From Rhizobium leguminosarum bv. trifolii WSM1325 (GTDB lineage Bacteria > Pseudomonadota > Alphaproteobacteria > Rhizobiales > Rhizobiaceae), in NCBI GenBank assembly GCA_000023185.1, contig CP001622.1, forward strand, positions 1,240,001 to 1,304,000: a DNA stretch of 64,000 nucleotides, written 5' to 3'. The notes beneath the pieces were generated by a model. It had not been told where the DNA came from. It did not search any database and was given only the letters and a program-made list of their open reading frames with translations. Positions within the stretch are counted from its first letter, which is position 1. Every line of letters begins with the position of its first letter. A program made the translations under genes and the position numbers. Below, piece after piece: positions 9,165 to 18,633 of the stretch.

Positions 9165-9775
9165 TGTTCACCGGAATAGTCACCGATATCGGTACGATCG
9201 AATCCGTTTCGTCGCTGAAGGAGGGCATCAAGCTCCGCGTTGCGACGAGTTACGACCCGGCAACCATCGATATGGGCGCATCCATCTCTCATTCCGGCAT
9301 CTGCCTCACCGTCACCGGCCTGCCGCAGGAAGGCAGCAATGGCCGCTGGTTTGAGGTCGAGGCCTGGGAAGAGGCGCTGCGGCTGACGACGATCGGCGCC
9401 TGGCAGGAAGGCAGCCGCATCAACCTCGAACGGTCGCTGAAGATCGGCGATGAACTTGGCGGTCACATCGTTTCCGGCCATGTCGACGGTAAGGCGGAAA
9501 TCCTCTCGGTGACAGCAGAGGGCGACGCCACCCGCTACCGTCTGCGCGCGCCCGAACATCTGGCGAAATTCGTCGCCCCCAAGGGTTCGATTGCACTCGA
9601 CGGTACTTCGTTGACGGTCAATGCCGTCGACGGCACGGATTTCGATGTGCTGCTCATCCGCCACACGCTCGAGGTCACCACCTGGGGTGATCGCAAGGCT
9701 GGCGATTTCGTCAATTTCGAAGTCGACACCATGGCGCGTTACGCCGCCCGGCTGGCCGAATTCCCGAGCACCTGA
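9164..9775 (+). CDS. ribE: Riboflavin synthase alpha chain
   Basis: A 203-residue protein that dismutates two 6,7-dimethyl-8-ribityllumazine molecules into riboflavin and a recyclable pyrimidine. The two lumazine-binding repeats are clear: MFTGIVTDIG with SHSGICLTV in the first, and GGHIVSGHVDG with ALDGTSLTVN in the second (from about residue 100). The ATG at 9164 overlaps the ribD TGA by one base (TGATG), indicating translational coupling. It ends the first riboflavin block and faces rfbA convergently across a 122-bp gap. Confidence 0.96.
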   Translation: MFTGIVTDIGTIESVSSLKEGIKLRVATSYDPATIDMGASISHSGICLTVTGLPQEGSNGRWFEVEAWEEALRLTTIGAWQEGSRINLERSLKIGDELGGHIVSGHVDGKAEILSVTAEGDATRYRLRAPEHLAKFVAPKGSIALDGTSLTVNAVDGTDFDVLLIRHTLEVTTWGDRKAGDFVNFEVDTMARYAARLAEFPST

Positions 9776-9897
9776 ATCAAAACCTGTAACGGTTTCCAGG
9801 GTCACACCACGACTGGCATGCTGGGCGCGGAACAACATCAGGCGCTCGTCGACGCATCCAACTGCATGTCTGCGACGCGGCGCCAGCCCCCGATAGC

Positions 9898-10767
9898 TCA
9901 CCAATCCGGGGACAGCTTCGTCAGATACTGGCCGTAGGCACTCTTACCGAGCTTGTCCGCGAGCTTGGCGAGGTCGTCCTGCGAGATGTAACCCATGCGC
10001 CAGGCGACCTCTTCGGGGCAGGCGATCTTGAAGCCCTGGCGTTTCTCCAGCGTGCTGACGAAACCTGCGGCATCGAGCAGGCTGTCCGGCGTGCCGGTGT
10101 CGAGCCAGGCATAGCCCCGGCCCATCAGCTCCACGAAAAGCTGGCCGCGCTCGAGATAGGTGCGGTTGACATCGGTGATTTCCAATTCGCCGCGCGGTGA
10201 CGGCTTCAGGTTGGCGGCGATATCGACCACCTGCTGGTCGTAGAAATAGAGGCCGGTCACCGCCCAGTTCGATTTTGGCTTCTTCGGCTTCTCCTCGATC
10301 GACAGGGCATTCATCTTTTTGTCAAAGCCGACAACGCCATAGCGTTCCGGATCGGTGACGTGATAGGCGAACACCGTTGCGCCTTCCCGCCGACCCGTGC
10401 CGGATTTCATGATTTCCGGCAGTCCGTGCCCGTAGAAGATGTTGTCGCCGAGAACGAGTGCCGAGCTGTCGCCGTGCACGAAGTCGGCGCCGATGATGAA
10501 AGCCTGGGCGAGGCCGTCCGGGCTCGGCTGTACGGCATAGGTCAGCGAGATTCCCCATTGCGAGCCGTCACCAAGAAGGCGCTTGAAGGCTTCGACGTCG
10601 TGAGGCGTGGTGATGATCAGCAACTCCCTGATGCCTGCGAGCATGAGCGTCGTTAGCGGATAGTAGATCATCGGCTTGTCGTAGACCGGCATCAACTGTT
10701 TCGAAACGGCCTGCGTGATCGGATGCAGACGCGTGCCTGTGCCGCCGGCGAGAATAATTCCCTTCAT
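9898..10767 (-). CDS. rfbA: Glucose-1-phosphate thymidylyltransferase
   Basis: A 289-residue enzyme (RmlA) that makes dTDP-glucose from dTTP and glucose 1-phosphate, the first step of dTDP-L-rhamnose synthesis for LPS. The nucleotide-binding signature [14 protein letters not shown] is at the N-terminus, followed by [17 protein letters not shown] and later [19 protein letters not shown]. The ATG at 10767 is preferred over one six bases upstream because AGGAG then sits at good spacing. It is last in the rfbC-B-D-A transcription order, 10 bp after rfbD. Confidence 0.96.
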   Translation of the reverse strand: MKGIILAGGTGTRLHPITQAVSKQLMPVYDKPMIYYPLTTLMLAGIRELLIITTPHDVEAFKRLLGDGSQWGISLTYAVQPSPDGLAQAFIIGADFVHGDSSALVLGDNIFYGHGLPEIMKSGTGRREGATVFAYHVTDPERYGVVGFDKKMNALSIEEKPKKPKSNWAVTGLYFYDQQVVDIAANLKPSPRGELEITDVNRTYLERGQLFVELMGRGYAWLDTGTPDSLLDAAGFVSTLEKRQGFKIACPEEVAWRMGYISQDDLAKLADKLGKSAYGQYLTKLSPDW

Positions 10768-10777
10768 GCCCATCTCC

Positions 10778-11665
10778 TTAAAGACCCTTATTCAAAAGGT
10801 CTTGCATGACAAACGTCATGGACTGCTTCCACTCCGGCAGCCGGATTCCATAGGTTCTGGCGAGCTTGTCGCCGTTGAGACGTGAATTGGCGGGCCGCTT
10901 CGCCGGTGTCGGATAGTCCGCCGTCGGGATGCGCTCGACGCCGACGTTTCTGCCGCCGGATTTAGAAAGCTCCGTGAATATCTCTTCGGCGAAGTCCGCC
11001 CAGCTTGCCTCGCCGCTGCCGGTCAGGTGAAAGGTGCCGCGCAGCGATGGCGCAGGGTCCGCTACGATACGGGATGCGATCGCAAGAATCGCGTCGGCGA
11101 TGTCGAGTGCCGAGGTCGGGCATCCTGTCTGATCGGCGACGACGCGAAGATGATCGCGCGTCTCGGAAAGCCGCAGCATCGTTTTCACGAAGTTGGCGCC
11201 AAAGGGCGAATAGACCCAGGCGGTACGCAAGATGACGTGGTTCGGGTTCGCCGCCGCGACGGCCTTCTCGCCCGCGAGCTTCGAACGCCCATAGACGGAG
11301 ATCGGCGCCGTCGCATCCTCTTCGGAATAGGCGGAGGCCTTGTCGCCGCTGAAGACGTAGTCGGTCGAAATGTGGATGACCGGAGCCCCGATCCGCGCAG
11401 CAGCCTCGGCAACCGCCCCGGCGCCTGCTGCGTTGACGGAAAAAGCAAGCTCGGGTTCGCTCTCGGCCTTGTCGACCGCCGTATAGGCAGCCGCCGAGAC
11501 GATCACATCCGGCCGCAGAGCCGAGAAGGCGGCTGCGATGCTTACAGGATCCGCGAGGTCCATTTCCGGGCGCCCGACCGCGCTGATTTCGACGCCCATT
11601 TCGGCGCCACGTCTGAGCAGCGACTGAACGACCTGGCCCTGTTTGCCGGTGACGGCAATGCGCAT
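10778..11665 (-). CDS. rfbD: dTDP-4-dehydrorhamnose reductase
   Basis: A 295-residue NAD(P)H-dependent short-chain reductase (RmlD) catalysing the final step to dTDP-L-rhamnose. It has the N-terminal nucleotide fold ([17 protein letters not shown]), the [14 protein letters not shown] block, [10 protein letters not shown], and the catalytic YGRSKLAGE motif. It lies 3 bp downstream of rfbB. Confidence 0.96.
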   Translation of the reverse strand: MRIAVTGKQGQVVQSLLRRGAEMGVEISAVGRPEMDLADPVSIAAAFSALRPDVIVSAAAYTAVDKAESEPELAFSVNAAGAGAVAEAAARIGAPVIHISTDYVFSGDKASAYSEEDATAPISVYGRSKLAGEKAVAAANPNHVILRTAWVYSPFGANFVKTMLRLSETRDHLRVVADQTGCPTSALDIADAILAIASRIVADPAPSLRGTFHLTGSGEASWADFAEEIFTELSKSGGRNVGVERIPTADYPTPAKRPANSRLNGDKLARTYGIRLPEWKQSMTFVMQDLLNKGL

Positions 11666-11668
11666 CGC

Positions 11669-12724
11669 TTATCGTCCCTTGAAAACGCCGAGGCGTTCGC
11701 CGGAGTAGACGTTTTCGCGCAACGGCCTCCACCACCATTCGTTTTCCAAGTACCAGTGCACGGTCTTCTCGATGCCGGTTTCGAAGGTCTCTTGCGCCTT
11801 CCAGCCGAGTTCGCTTTCGAGTTTGGAGGCGTCGATCGCATAGCGTGCGTCGTGTCCGGGGCGGTCCGTGACGTTGGTGATCAGGCGTGCATGCGGTCCC
11901 TTGTCACTGCAGACGCCGTCGAGAATAACGCAGATGCGATGAACGACATCGATGTTCCTGCGCTCATTGCGGCCGCCCACATTGTATTTTTCGCCGGGGC
12001 GCCCACTGGATGCGATCGTGAAGAGCGCGCGGGCGTGGTCTTCGACATAGAGCCAGTCGCGGACATTCGCGCCATTGCCGTAAACCGGAAGAGGCTTGCC
12101 CTCCAGTGCGTTCAGGATCATTAGCGGAATGAGCTTTTCGGGGAAATGGAACGGGCCGTAGTTGTTGGAGCAATTCGAGACAACGACGGGCAGGCCGTAG
12201 GTGCGGTGCCAGGCGATCGCCAGATGGTCGCTGGCGGCCTTGGAGGCGGAGTAGGGCGAGGACGGGTCGTAAGGCGTCGTCTCCTCGAAGAGGCCCTCGT
12301 CGCCGAGCGAGCCGTAGACCTCGTCCGTCGAGACATGCAGAAAGCGGAAGGCACTCTTGCGGCGAGCGTCGAGCCCATCCCAATAGTGCCGTGCGGCATC
12401 CAGCAGGCTGAATGTGCCGACGATGTTGGTCTGAATGAAATCGGCTGCACCCGAGATCGAGCGGTCGACGTGGCTCTCTGCCGCGAGATGCATGACGATA
12501 TCAGGGCGAAAAGACGCGAATGCTTCCTGCATCCCGACGCGGTCGCAGATGTCGGCGCGCAGGAATTGATAGTTCGGCGCCGATTCGACGGATTTCAGCG
12601 ATGCCAGATTGCCGGCATAGGTCAGCGTGTCGACATTCAGCACCTCGGCGCCGATCTCGCTGACGAGATGGCGCACCAATGCCGATCCGATGAAGCCCGC
12701 TCCGCCCGTGACCAGTATGCGCAT
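11669..12724 (-). CDS. rfbB: dTDP-glucose 4,6-dehydratase
   Basis: A 351-residue extended short-chain dehydrogenase (RmlB) converting dTDP-glucose to dTDP-4-dehydro-6-deoxyglucose with bound NAD. The GxxGxxG motif is at the start ([20 protein letters not shown]). [11 protein letters not shown], the catalytic [11 protein letters not shown] and [18 protein letters not shown] are all present. It lies 6 bp after rfbC and 3 bp before rfbD in one operon. Confidence 0.97.
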   Translation of the reverse strand: MRILVTGGAGFIGSALVRHLVSEIGAEVLNVDTLTYAGNLASLKSVESAPNYQFLRADICDRVGMQEAFASFRPDIVMHLAAESHVDRSISGAADFIQTNIVGTFSLLDAARHYWDGLDARRKSAFRFLHVSTDEVYGSLGDEGLFEETTPYDPSSPYSASKAASDHLAIAWHRTYGLPVVVSNCSNNYGPFHFPEKLIPLMILNALEGKPLPVYGNGANVRDWLYVEDHARALFTIASSGRPGEKYNVGGRNERRNIDVVHRICVILDGVCSDKGPHARLITNVTDRPGHDARYAIDASKLESELGWKAQETFETGIEKTVHWYLENEWWWRPLRENVYSGERLGVFKGR

Positions 12725-12730
12725 CGTCGA

Positions 12731-13309
12731 TCAATCCCTGGGTTGCTGTGCTGAACAGGAAAAATGGCCTGGCAGGTCGGCGAGCCGCGGCAGCGTCTTG
12801 TCCTTGTCGGACAATACCATGTCTCTCTCATAGAAGGGCCAGCGGATACCGATCGCCGGATCGTTCCACGCGATGCCCCGATCGTGCTGCGGGCTGTAGG
12901 GTGCGGTTACCTTGTAGCTGATGACGCTGTTCGGCTCGAGCGTTGCGAATCCGTGTGCGAAACCGGCCGGTACCCAGAGCTGCATGCCATTTTCCGGCGA
13001 GAGCTCCTGAGAGAGCCATTTACCGAAGCTCGGCGATCCCTCGCGGATATCGACGACGATATCCATGATCCGCCCGGCAAGACAGCGCACCAGCTTGCCC
13101 TGTGCGAAGGGCGGTATCTGGAAATGCAGCCCCCGGACGGTGCCGGTCTGCGCCGAAAGCGATTCATTGTCCTGGATGAACGTGACGTCGGCCACATTTT
13201 CCCGGAACCACGCATCCTTGAATACTTCGGAGAAGTAGCCGCGGTGATCGCCGAAGCGCGGCGGCGTGATCGCAATGATGCCCTCGATGGCCGTGGTCTC
13301 AATACGCAT
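12731..13309 (-). CDS. rfbC: dTDP-4-dehydrorhamnose 3,5-epimerase
   Basis: A 192-residue cupin-fold epimerase (RmlC), third enzyme of the dTDP-L-rhamnose pathway. Key family blocks are visible: DNESLSAQTGTVRGLHFQ with the catalytic histidine, VDIREGSPSFGKW and WVPAGFAHGFATLEP. It is the first rfb gene in transcription order and follows the large glycosyltransferase-like gene by 23 bp, so sugar-nucleotide supply and glycan assembly appear to be co-transcribed. Confidence 0.95.
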   Translation of the reverse strand: MRIETTAIEGIIAITPPRFGDHRGYFSEVFKDAWFRENVADVTFIQDNESLSAQTGTVRGLHFQIPPFAQGKLVRCLAGRIMDIVVDIREGSPSFGKWLSQELSPENGMQLWVPAGFAHGFATLEPNSVISYKVTAPYSPQHDRGIAWNDPAIGIRWPFYERDMVLSDKDKTLPRLADLPGHFSCSAQQPRD

Positions 13310-13332
13310 GACTTACCTTTTTGCGGCCTTTA

Positions 13333-15309
13333 TCAAGCGCCCGCCCTCATGACGCTCATCAGCATGTCCGCCTGCGAGCGGCTTCGCATGGCCGCAAGGC
13401 CTGCCGCGGCAATGGCATCGCGCTCGTCGGCATCTGCGATCAGCTTGTAGCAGCGCTCGATCATGTCGTCATAGGGCTCAATTGCCAAGCCGCCGATGAA
13501 GGGCTGAAGGTCCGGATCGCGGATGTCGCCTTCCGTCAGCACGCAAACGCGATTGGCGAGCAGATAGGAAATGCGCACGATCTCGAAGACGCCGCTCGCA
13601 TAATGATGGATGTTGATCACGATCTTGGCGCGGGCAATCGCCGCATCGCGTTCCGCGCCGTAGATGTTGAAGAGGTGCGCGACCTCGAGCCCGCCGTCCT
13701 TCAGCGTCTTCAGGATATGGTGGCGGCGTTCGTTCATCGAGCCGTAGAAGAGCACGTCGATATCTTTGACGGCGGCGTGCTGTATCTGGCTGAGGCAGCC
13801 GCTATAGCCGATCTCGAGCACGCCGGCGTGATCAATGCCTTTGGCGGCGAGATTCTCCCGGTTGCGCGGGCTGTAGTCGAGAACCGGAAGCGACTTCAGG
13901 ATCGAGGTGTAGCGCGAATTGATCCAGATGCTTTCTTCGGACACCTGCTCGAGATTGATGACGACGCTGTCCTTTGGCAGATGGCTGACGATTTCGGCGG
14001 GGAGAAGATTGCCGCCATAAATGATCGGCGCACGGCCGGCGAATGCGTTCATGTCCCGGGTGATCGGTGCTGAGCCGCCGAGTTCCTCGAAGGCGCCCTG
14101 TAGGCCAAGCGCGACTTCGTCGAAGGCGTGGCTGTGATTGTAGTTGTCGGGCGTCACGATCCAGATGCAATGACGATCCTTGTGTGCCTGCCATCCGCCG
14201 GCAAAGGGCTGCAACAGGTTGCGGAGCGGCTGCTCGATCTTCGGCGCGGCTGATATAGCGGGCCTTTCCGTCTGCACCGGCTGCGGCTGTACCGGGGAAG
14301 CGCCTGACGCCTGAGGGGCATAGGCGCGCATCAATTCGCGGCCGCCGATAAATTGGCCCCGCGGCATCCAGCCGGGCGGATCATCAGCGCCCCAGATAAG
14401 GTGCGGCTGCTTGATCAATGGTTGACGGCCCTCCTGCCAAGAGGTCAAGTGGGCCTGGTCGCGGCTCAGAAGAAAAGCCTCCTTGGCGGCGAAGAGACCA
14501 TGCAGCATCCGGCCGAGGCGGACGCCGAACTTCCACTCGAAATGGGCAGGCGCCGGCACGAAGGCGGCGATCTTCAATCCTTTGGCAGCAGTCTGCTGGA
14601 CATAGAGCCCGAGCAGCCGCTCGATCACGAAGGGGCGCATCGTTGCGTTGGCGTCGCGTGAATACTGCGCCGAACCGGCATAGGCAGTGCCCGCCGGCGT
14701 GCCGAGGCGCGCTTCATTTTCCAGCGATCCCAGAATACGTTCGCAGAAGGCGAAATATCCGGACCAGAACTTCCTGTTGCCGCAGAAATAGTTGCAGAAC
14801 GCGAAGGTGGTTTTGTCTTGCGGCGGTGCGATCGGATAGCCGAGCTCCTGGATATGCAGGAAGATCGGGTCCATGCCTGGATGGCCGCCAAGCAGCGAAT
14901 GTTCCCAGACGTTGCTGTAGATCGCGGCGTGGCCGATCAGTGGATTGTAGAGATAGGCATCCGCACCTTCCGCCCTGGCCTTTTCCGCCTCGGTGACGAA
15001 AGCCGGAAAGCTCGTCACCGACTTCATCTCGAATTTGCTGGAGAGCAGCCCCCAAAACACGTCGTCGCCGAGGCCGATCGCCTCGTGATGCTGATGCAGC
15101 GTGAGGAAGAGTTCATATTCGCGGGTCGTAGCCTGCGTATTGAACGAGATGTCGAGCGGCATGGCAGCCGCATCGAGCTGGCTGCGCTGCGAGGGATCGA
15201 GATAAGGCTGATAGACAATGACGGATCCAGTGCCCGCAGCCTTCTCCGTGAGAAGCGCCAGATCAGGAAGACCGGCCGGCAAAGAAGAAATGGGCTGATT
15301 GATCGTCAA
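13333..15309 (-). CDS. Large two-part glycosyltransferase-like protein of the LPS region
   Basis: A 658-residue protein with no signal peptide or membrane segment. The first half (about 30-330) has blocks such as TFAFCNYFCGNRKFWSGYF and a preceding DAYLYNPLIGH, reminiscent of DUF4422-type glycan proteins. A Pro/Gln/Ala-rich linker follows at about 345-370. The last 270 residues look like a GT-B/CgeB-type glycosyltransferase C-domain (DIDVLFYGSMNERRHHIL, KIVINIHHYASGVFEIVRISYLLANR). I infer a cytoplasmic glycan-assembly enzyme, perhaps transferring rhamnose, because it lies directly upstream of rfbCBDA on the same strand. The exact reaction is not known. Confidence 0.6.
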   Translation of the reverse strand: MTINQPISSLPAGLPDLALLTEKAAGTGSVIVYQPYLDPSQRSQLDAAAMPLDISFNTQATTREYELFLTLHQHHEAIGLGDDVFWGLLSSKFEMKSVTSFPAFVTEAEKARAEGADAYLYNPLIGHAAIYSNVWEHSLLGGHPGMDPIFLHIQELGYPIAPPQDKTTFAFCNYFCGNRKFWSGYFAFCERILGSLENEARLGTPAGTAYAGSAQYSRDANATMRPFVIERLLGLYVQQTAAKGLKIAAFVPAPAHFEWKFGVRLGRMLHGLFAAKEAFLLSRDQAHLTSWQEGRQPLIKQPHLIWGADDPPGWMPRGQFIGGRELMRAYAPQASGASPVQPQPVQTERPAISAAPKIEQPLRNLLQPFAGGWQAHKDRHCIWIVTPDNYNHSHAFDEVALGLQGAFEELGGSAPITRDMNAFAGRAPIIYGGNLLPAEIVSHLPKDSVVINLEQVSEESIWINSRYTSILKSLPVLDYSPRNRENLAAKGIDHAGVLEIGYSGCLSQIQHAAVKDIDVLFYGSMNERRHHILKTLKDGGLEVAHLFNIYGAERDAAIARAKIVINIHHYASGVFEIVRISYLLANRVCVLTEGDIRDPDLQPFIGGLAIEPYDDMIERCYKLIADADERDAIAAAGLAAMRSRSQADMLMSVMRAGA

Positions 15310-15559
15310 GGTATTGTCCTTCGCGAAGGGCTGCCGTCTGTATGGGAAATCCGCAGAACGGCAACTCGAGCCTGTTTGGTGCCTACTATTTGAGGTGAAG
15401 CTTGCGCCACACTGTTCGCAGAACTTTCACTGGTCAGCCTGGCGGGAGTGTGGGAGCTCGACTATCTGGGGTCGGCCTTTTCTAGCCAGCTTCATTGGCT
15501 CAGCCGCTTCTGCTGCCAGTATCGCAAAGAGTTGCGATTTTACGTTGGGCCGCCTCGGT
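15310..15559. other. AT-richer intergenic stretch in the LPS insert
   Basis: These 250 bp between the DUF4422-like gene and the large glycosyltransferase-like gene have no convincing gene. Open frames across them lack family-like sequence and good start sites. The base composition drops compared with flanking housekeeping genes, which fits imported DNA. Confidence 0.4.
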
Positions 15560-16366
15560 TTATACGCCGCTTTTGTAGACCCCATCATTCGATACGGTCG
15601 CTATTTCTCCGAACAAGGACCCAGGTAAGCTATTGCCATAGAGTTCGGCTATCCGTTTGATTAGAAGATAGCTTCCCAGACGCTCCTGGCAAAATGAGAT
15701 CGCACGTTTCTGCACGGGGTCTTCGGATTGAAACGGTTGATATCGTTTCGCAAATTCAAAAGACGGCGCCACAAGGCGCACAAAAGTATCCAGCCACCAG
15801 TCCGTCGGATACGTGCCGAGTTCAATGCCTCCAGGAACGAAAGTGCTGGAATTAAAAAATTGCAAAGCTTCGGCTTGCGTTAAAGTGTTTGCTTCGATTG
15901 CAAACGCTGTATATCGCAGGAAGTCAACAATATTGTGGAAGCGTGCATAGTGTTGAGATATGTTATGGAGATTTAATGGCCGAGGTAAGAAGAAGCTTTC
16001 TGTAAAAATCGCCGGATTCTCCGGTTTTATGATTCCTACTTCTTCTGAGGTTGCTGTATTCATCCCGGGATATTCGGGATTTGGTGTTCCTATTTTTAGT
16101 CGTGTTAAAAATTTACGATACTGCCAGATAGTAATGTTGCGAGGCTTTGCTGCTTCTTCGGAAACGACTTTCGCGATTACGATCGTTCCCAGCGATCCTG
16201 ACAATTTCGCGTGAATCTCCTCCGGCTCGCTGAAAAAATCATAGCCGGCAATGACATCCATTCCCTTGTTGTCCAAAGGAGGTTTAGAATTGAGCCATAT
16301 GATTTTCGAGCCCTCGGGAGGAGGGTAGCTCGGCAAATCCTTGTGGCAAACAATGAAAATGGTCAT
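15560..16366 (-). CDS. DUF4422-like putative glycan-biosynthesis protein
   Basis: A 268-residue protein beginning MTIFIVCHKDLPSYPPPEG, which resembles the IFVACHK start of DUF4422 proteins found in capsule and O-antigen clusters. Its C-terminal block RAISFCQERLGSYLLIKRI is like the family's ERL motif. Start chosen at ATG 16366, since the upstream extension is not family-like. Base composition and codon use (many ATA, TTT, AAA) are clearly more AT-rich than the surrounding genes, suggesting horizontal acquisition. It is on the same strand as the rfb genes, about 250 bp upstream of the large glycosyltransferase-like gene. Confidence 0.55.
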   Translation of the reverse strand: MTIFIVCHKDLPSYPPPEGSKIIWLNSKPPLDNKGMDVIAGYDFFSEPEEIHAKLSGSLGTIVIAKVVSEEAAKPRNITIWQYRKFLTRLKIGTPNPEYPGMNTATSEEVGIIKPENPAIFTESFFLPRPLNLHNISQHYARFHNIVDFLRYTAFAIEANTLTQAEALQFFNSSTFVPGGIELGTYPTDWWLDTFVRLVAPSFEFAKRYQPFQSEDPVQKRAISFCQERLGSYLLIKRIAELYGNSLPGSLFGEIATVSNDGVYKSGV

Positions 16367-16682
16367 ATTTGTGATCAGCCTCTTATGGATGGGGAGTTTC
16401 TGCCGGCTGCAATTACCACGCGGCTCGCCCGTCAATGCTTAGTTGTGTCAAGGTGGCGGACGGCAGTATTCCAAGCGTTTCTGCCTCTTGTCAGCGACTC
16501 TAAAGTGCGTTCCTTGCGCGTAGCAGGTGCGAAGTCCGGACCCATCCGGGGATGAAGTTGGGTGTCGCAAGTTGAGGGTGTCGATATCCATTTTCTTAAA
16601 CTTGCCGTTGCTGTTGGCGATGTCGGCAAATGTCAGCAAGCCCGCAATGGCGCGCGCTATGTTGCCCGCTTGGTGGAATTCC
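16367..16682. other. Intergenic region without a supported gene
   Basis: This 316-bp stretch separates the DUF4422-like gene from the GNAT gene. I see no coding sequence, tRNA or mobile-element end in it. Its left part keeps the lower GC of the LPS insert and the right part returns to the chromosomal level. It should hold the promoter for the glycan genes to its left. Confidence 0.35.
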
Positions 16683-17198
16683 CTACCGCGAAAACTGAAT
16701 GATCTCGCCATTGTACTGTGTGCGCGCCGTCTCGCGGAAGCCGAGCTTGGCTGCGACCCGCAGCGAGGCCTGGTTCTCGGGGCTGATGATGCAGCTCATC
16801 GGTTTTCCTGGGAAATGCGTTTCCGCCCAGCCGATCAGGACGGTCAGCGCCTCGGTGGCATAACCGCAGCCGTGCGCCGAAGGCATCAGCGCCCAGCCTA
16901 CCTCCATCGTCCCCTCGATCGAGGGTTCCATCTCGCGCCGGGCTTCGAGGAAGCCCGCTTCGCCGATGAACCGGCCGCTCTCCTTTTCGACGATCGCCAG
17001 AAAGCCGAAGCCCATATGGTGCCACATGCCGGCAATGCGCAGCATGCGGCTCCAGCTCTGCTCACGTGTCGACGGCACGCCGGTGATGAAGCGCACGACA
17101 TGCTCGTCCGCCCACAGCGCCGCGTGCGCGTCGAAATCGTCGAGGCGGTGAGGGCGAAGCGTCAGCCGCGCCGTTTCGAGAGTCGGAATGTCGGTCAC
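16683..17198 (-). CDS. GNAT-family N-acetyltransferase (RimJ/RimL-like)
   Basis: A 171-residue acetyltransferase. It opens with LETARLTLRPHRLDDFDAHA, typical of RimJ/RimL-like Acetyltransf_3 proteins. The acetyl-CoA segment is the HGCGYATEALTVLIGWA region, and the C-terminal part has the common SLRVAAKLGFRE block. The start is a GTG at 17198 with an AAGGA site upstream; the open frame extends further but that part only overlaps the cupin gene in another frame. It lies 10 bp after the cupin gene, so the two form a small operon. The substrate is unknown. Confidence 0.82.
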   Translation of the reverse strand: MTDIPTLETARLTLRPHRLDDFDAHAALWADEHVVRFITGVPSTREQSWSRMLRIAGMWHHMGFGFLAIVEKESGRFIGEAGFLEARREMEPSIEGTMEVGWALMPSAHGCGYATEALTVLIGWAETHFPGKPMSCIISPENQASLRVAAKLGFRETARTQYNGEIIQFSR

Positions 17199-17208
17199 AT
17201 CGGATCCT

Positions 17209-17712
17209 TCATGCGCCGGGCTCGCCGTCCCAATAGTCGAGATCGCCTTCCGACCGTCCGATGTGGCGGAAGCGCTTGGTTTCTGCACCGTCCCTGTTCG
17301 TCTTGGCAAGGAACTTTCCGGAATCGGGATATTCGACGATCTCGGTCTTCGCCATGGTCGAGATGCCGAGATAGACGAGTGTGGCGGTGCCGGTGTTGAT
17401 GATCTGGTGCGCCGTTTCCGGTCCGCCTGCCGGCGCGCCGAGCACATCGCCGGCCTTGATCGCATGGCGCGCGTCGCCGAAGCGGTATTCGCCGGCGCCC
17501 GCGATCACATAGAAGAGCTCGTCTTCGACGTGATGGTTGTGGAAGGGGCAGCCCGATTTGCCGGGCGGTACCTCGTTGTAGCTGACGCCGAGGCCGGCCA
17601 GGCCAAGTAGCGCGCCGAAAGAGGTGTCGGTGCTTTCATAGAGCTCGCCCTGTTTCCAGTGGTCGAGCTTGAGATCGGCGGTATTGATCACCGCCTTCTG
17701 TTCCGTTGCCAT
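17209..17712 (-). CDS. Cupin-domain protein
   Basis: A 167-residue small-molecule-binding or enzyme-like protein with one cupin barrel. The metal-site motif is visible as CPFHNHHVEDELFYVIAGAGEYRFG (here in two parts: PFHNHHVEDE, then FYVIAGAGEYRFG), with the second cupin motif GPETAHQIINTG. The start is MATEQKAV, preceded by CAGGAGG. The C-terminal 50 residues (GKFLAKTNRDGAETKRFRHI) are conserved in rhizobial relatives that are annotated only as cupins. It is co-transcribed with the GNAT gene. No specific reaction can be assigned. Confidence 0.82.
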   Translation of the reverse strand: MATEQKAVINTADLKLDHWKQGELYESTDTSFGALLGLAGLGVSYNEVPPGKSGCPFHNHHVEDELFYVIAGAGEYRFGDARHAIKAGDVLGAPAGGPETAHQIINTGTATLVYLGISTMAKTEIVEYPDSGKFLAKTNRDGAETKRFRHIGRSEGDLDYWDGEPGA

Positions 17713-17879
17713 GACGTCCTCCTGTTTCAACAAGAGAAGCCGTCATCCCGGGAAAATTCAATGATTATCTGGGCCTATCTCTGATATCCCCAGCATGGGC
17801 GGAGAGGAGACCGCCGCCCATGCTATGAGCGCCACGCATCGAACAAGGTGCGCCAGACGCTCGATCCCTTTTAACCCAC

Positions 17880-17918
17880 GCATACCCCCGAAGATCGTTC
17901 CGATTTTCGGGGGTATGC
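17880..17918. repeat. Short palindromic intergenic repeat (copy 2)
   Basis: Arms of 18 bp (gcatacccccgaagatcg and its complement, one mismatch) around a 3-nt loop. Same family as the palindrome at 2886-2923. It lies 10 bp past the end of the small secreted-protein gene and may act as its terminator. Confidence 0.7.
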
Positions 17919-17927
17919 GCTGGAGCG

Positions 17928-18287
17928 TCAGCGGACGTAGAAGGTCAAGCTTCCATCGGCTGCCTGCTCGGCGTTGACGATGTTGCGGACGTCGACGCCT
18001 TCGTTGTTGAGCCGGTGGGCAAGCGACCTGTTGGCGTCGATCGAGGCCTGGATGCCGTGAACGGCCTGACCAGAACGTTCCGGTGCCGAGCGCGGACCGG
18101 TCGTCTCGTCGTCGAGGTTACGCCAGTTGTGGACCTGCTCGACATTGAAGTCATTGCCGTGGAAGGTCCTGAGTGTCTGCTCGATGCCCTGGGCCGTGTT
18201 CATCCCAAGGCTTTCGGCCCGGCTGACGCCGGCAAAGGCGAGGGAAGAGAGGGCGGCAGCGAGGGTGATGGTGAGAACGCGGTGCAT
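17928..18287 (-). CDS. Small secreted protein of unknown function
   Basis: A 119-residue protein with a clear Sec signal peptide (MHRVLTITLAAALSSLAFAG, predicted cleavage after SRA) and a mature part of about 95 residues that is polar and lacks cysteines. The start at ATG 18287 is preceded by AAAGGATACC. It is expected to be periplasmic. I do not recognise a named domain. Its neighbours (cupin/GNAT on one side, ribH on the other) do not define a role. Confidence 0.7.
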   Translation of the reverse strand: MHRVLTITLAAALSSLAFAGVSRAESLGMNTAQGIEQTLRTFHGNDFNVEQVHNWRNLDDETTGPRSAPERSGQAVHGIQASIDANRSLAHRLNNEGVDVRNIVNAEQAADGSLTFYVR

Positions 18288-18633
18288 GATTGGTATCCTT
18301 TCATCTGCTTAGACGGTCGGCTGTCGTTGCAGGGGATCGTCTGCGTCACGACATGGAATTGGCGTTCTCGCATTCGCGATTCAATGGGTTAAGCCACTGA
18401 AAATCCATTAAGAATTGTTCATAAAAATTGCCTTCGAATTGCCGCTTTCCGGGCGACCGGGAAAGCTGATTTGAGAGGCTTGCCCAGCTGTGCATCTATA
18501 GTGCTGCTATCCCCTTGCAGAATTTCGTCTTTCGTATTGCGGCATCAGGCGAAATTGCTTGCCATTCGGCCGAAGGCATGTTTTGACCGCGGGCTGCCGA
18601 GTGGGTAAATGTCCCGCCAACCGAAGGTGAACC
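18288..18633. promoter_or_regulatory. Divergent intergenic region upstream of ribH
   Basis: A 346-bp region between the small secreted-protein gene and ribH with no supported gene. It must hold the ribH-nusB promoter; a loose match to a sigma-70 type site lies near 18471-18500 (TTGAGA and a TATA-like box about 18 bp apart). I looked for an FMN riboswitch and do not see its conserved core. Confidence 0.35.

Noticed and set aside
15299-15628. 109-codon plus-strand open frame between the two glycan genes
   Set aside because: No ribosome site, no family similarity and it overlaps the end of the DUF4422-like gene on the other strand.
18288-18633. Possible FMN riboswitch upstream of ribH
   Set aside because: The conserved core helices and the GGGGC-type motifs of the FMN element are not present.
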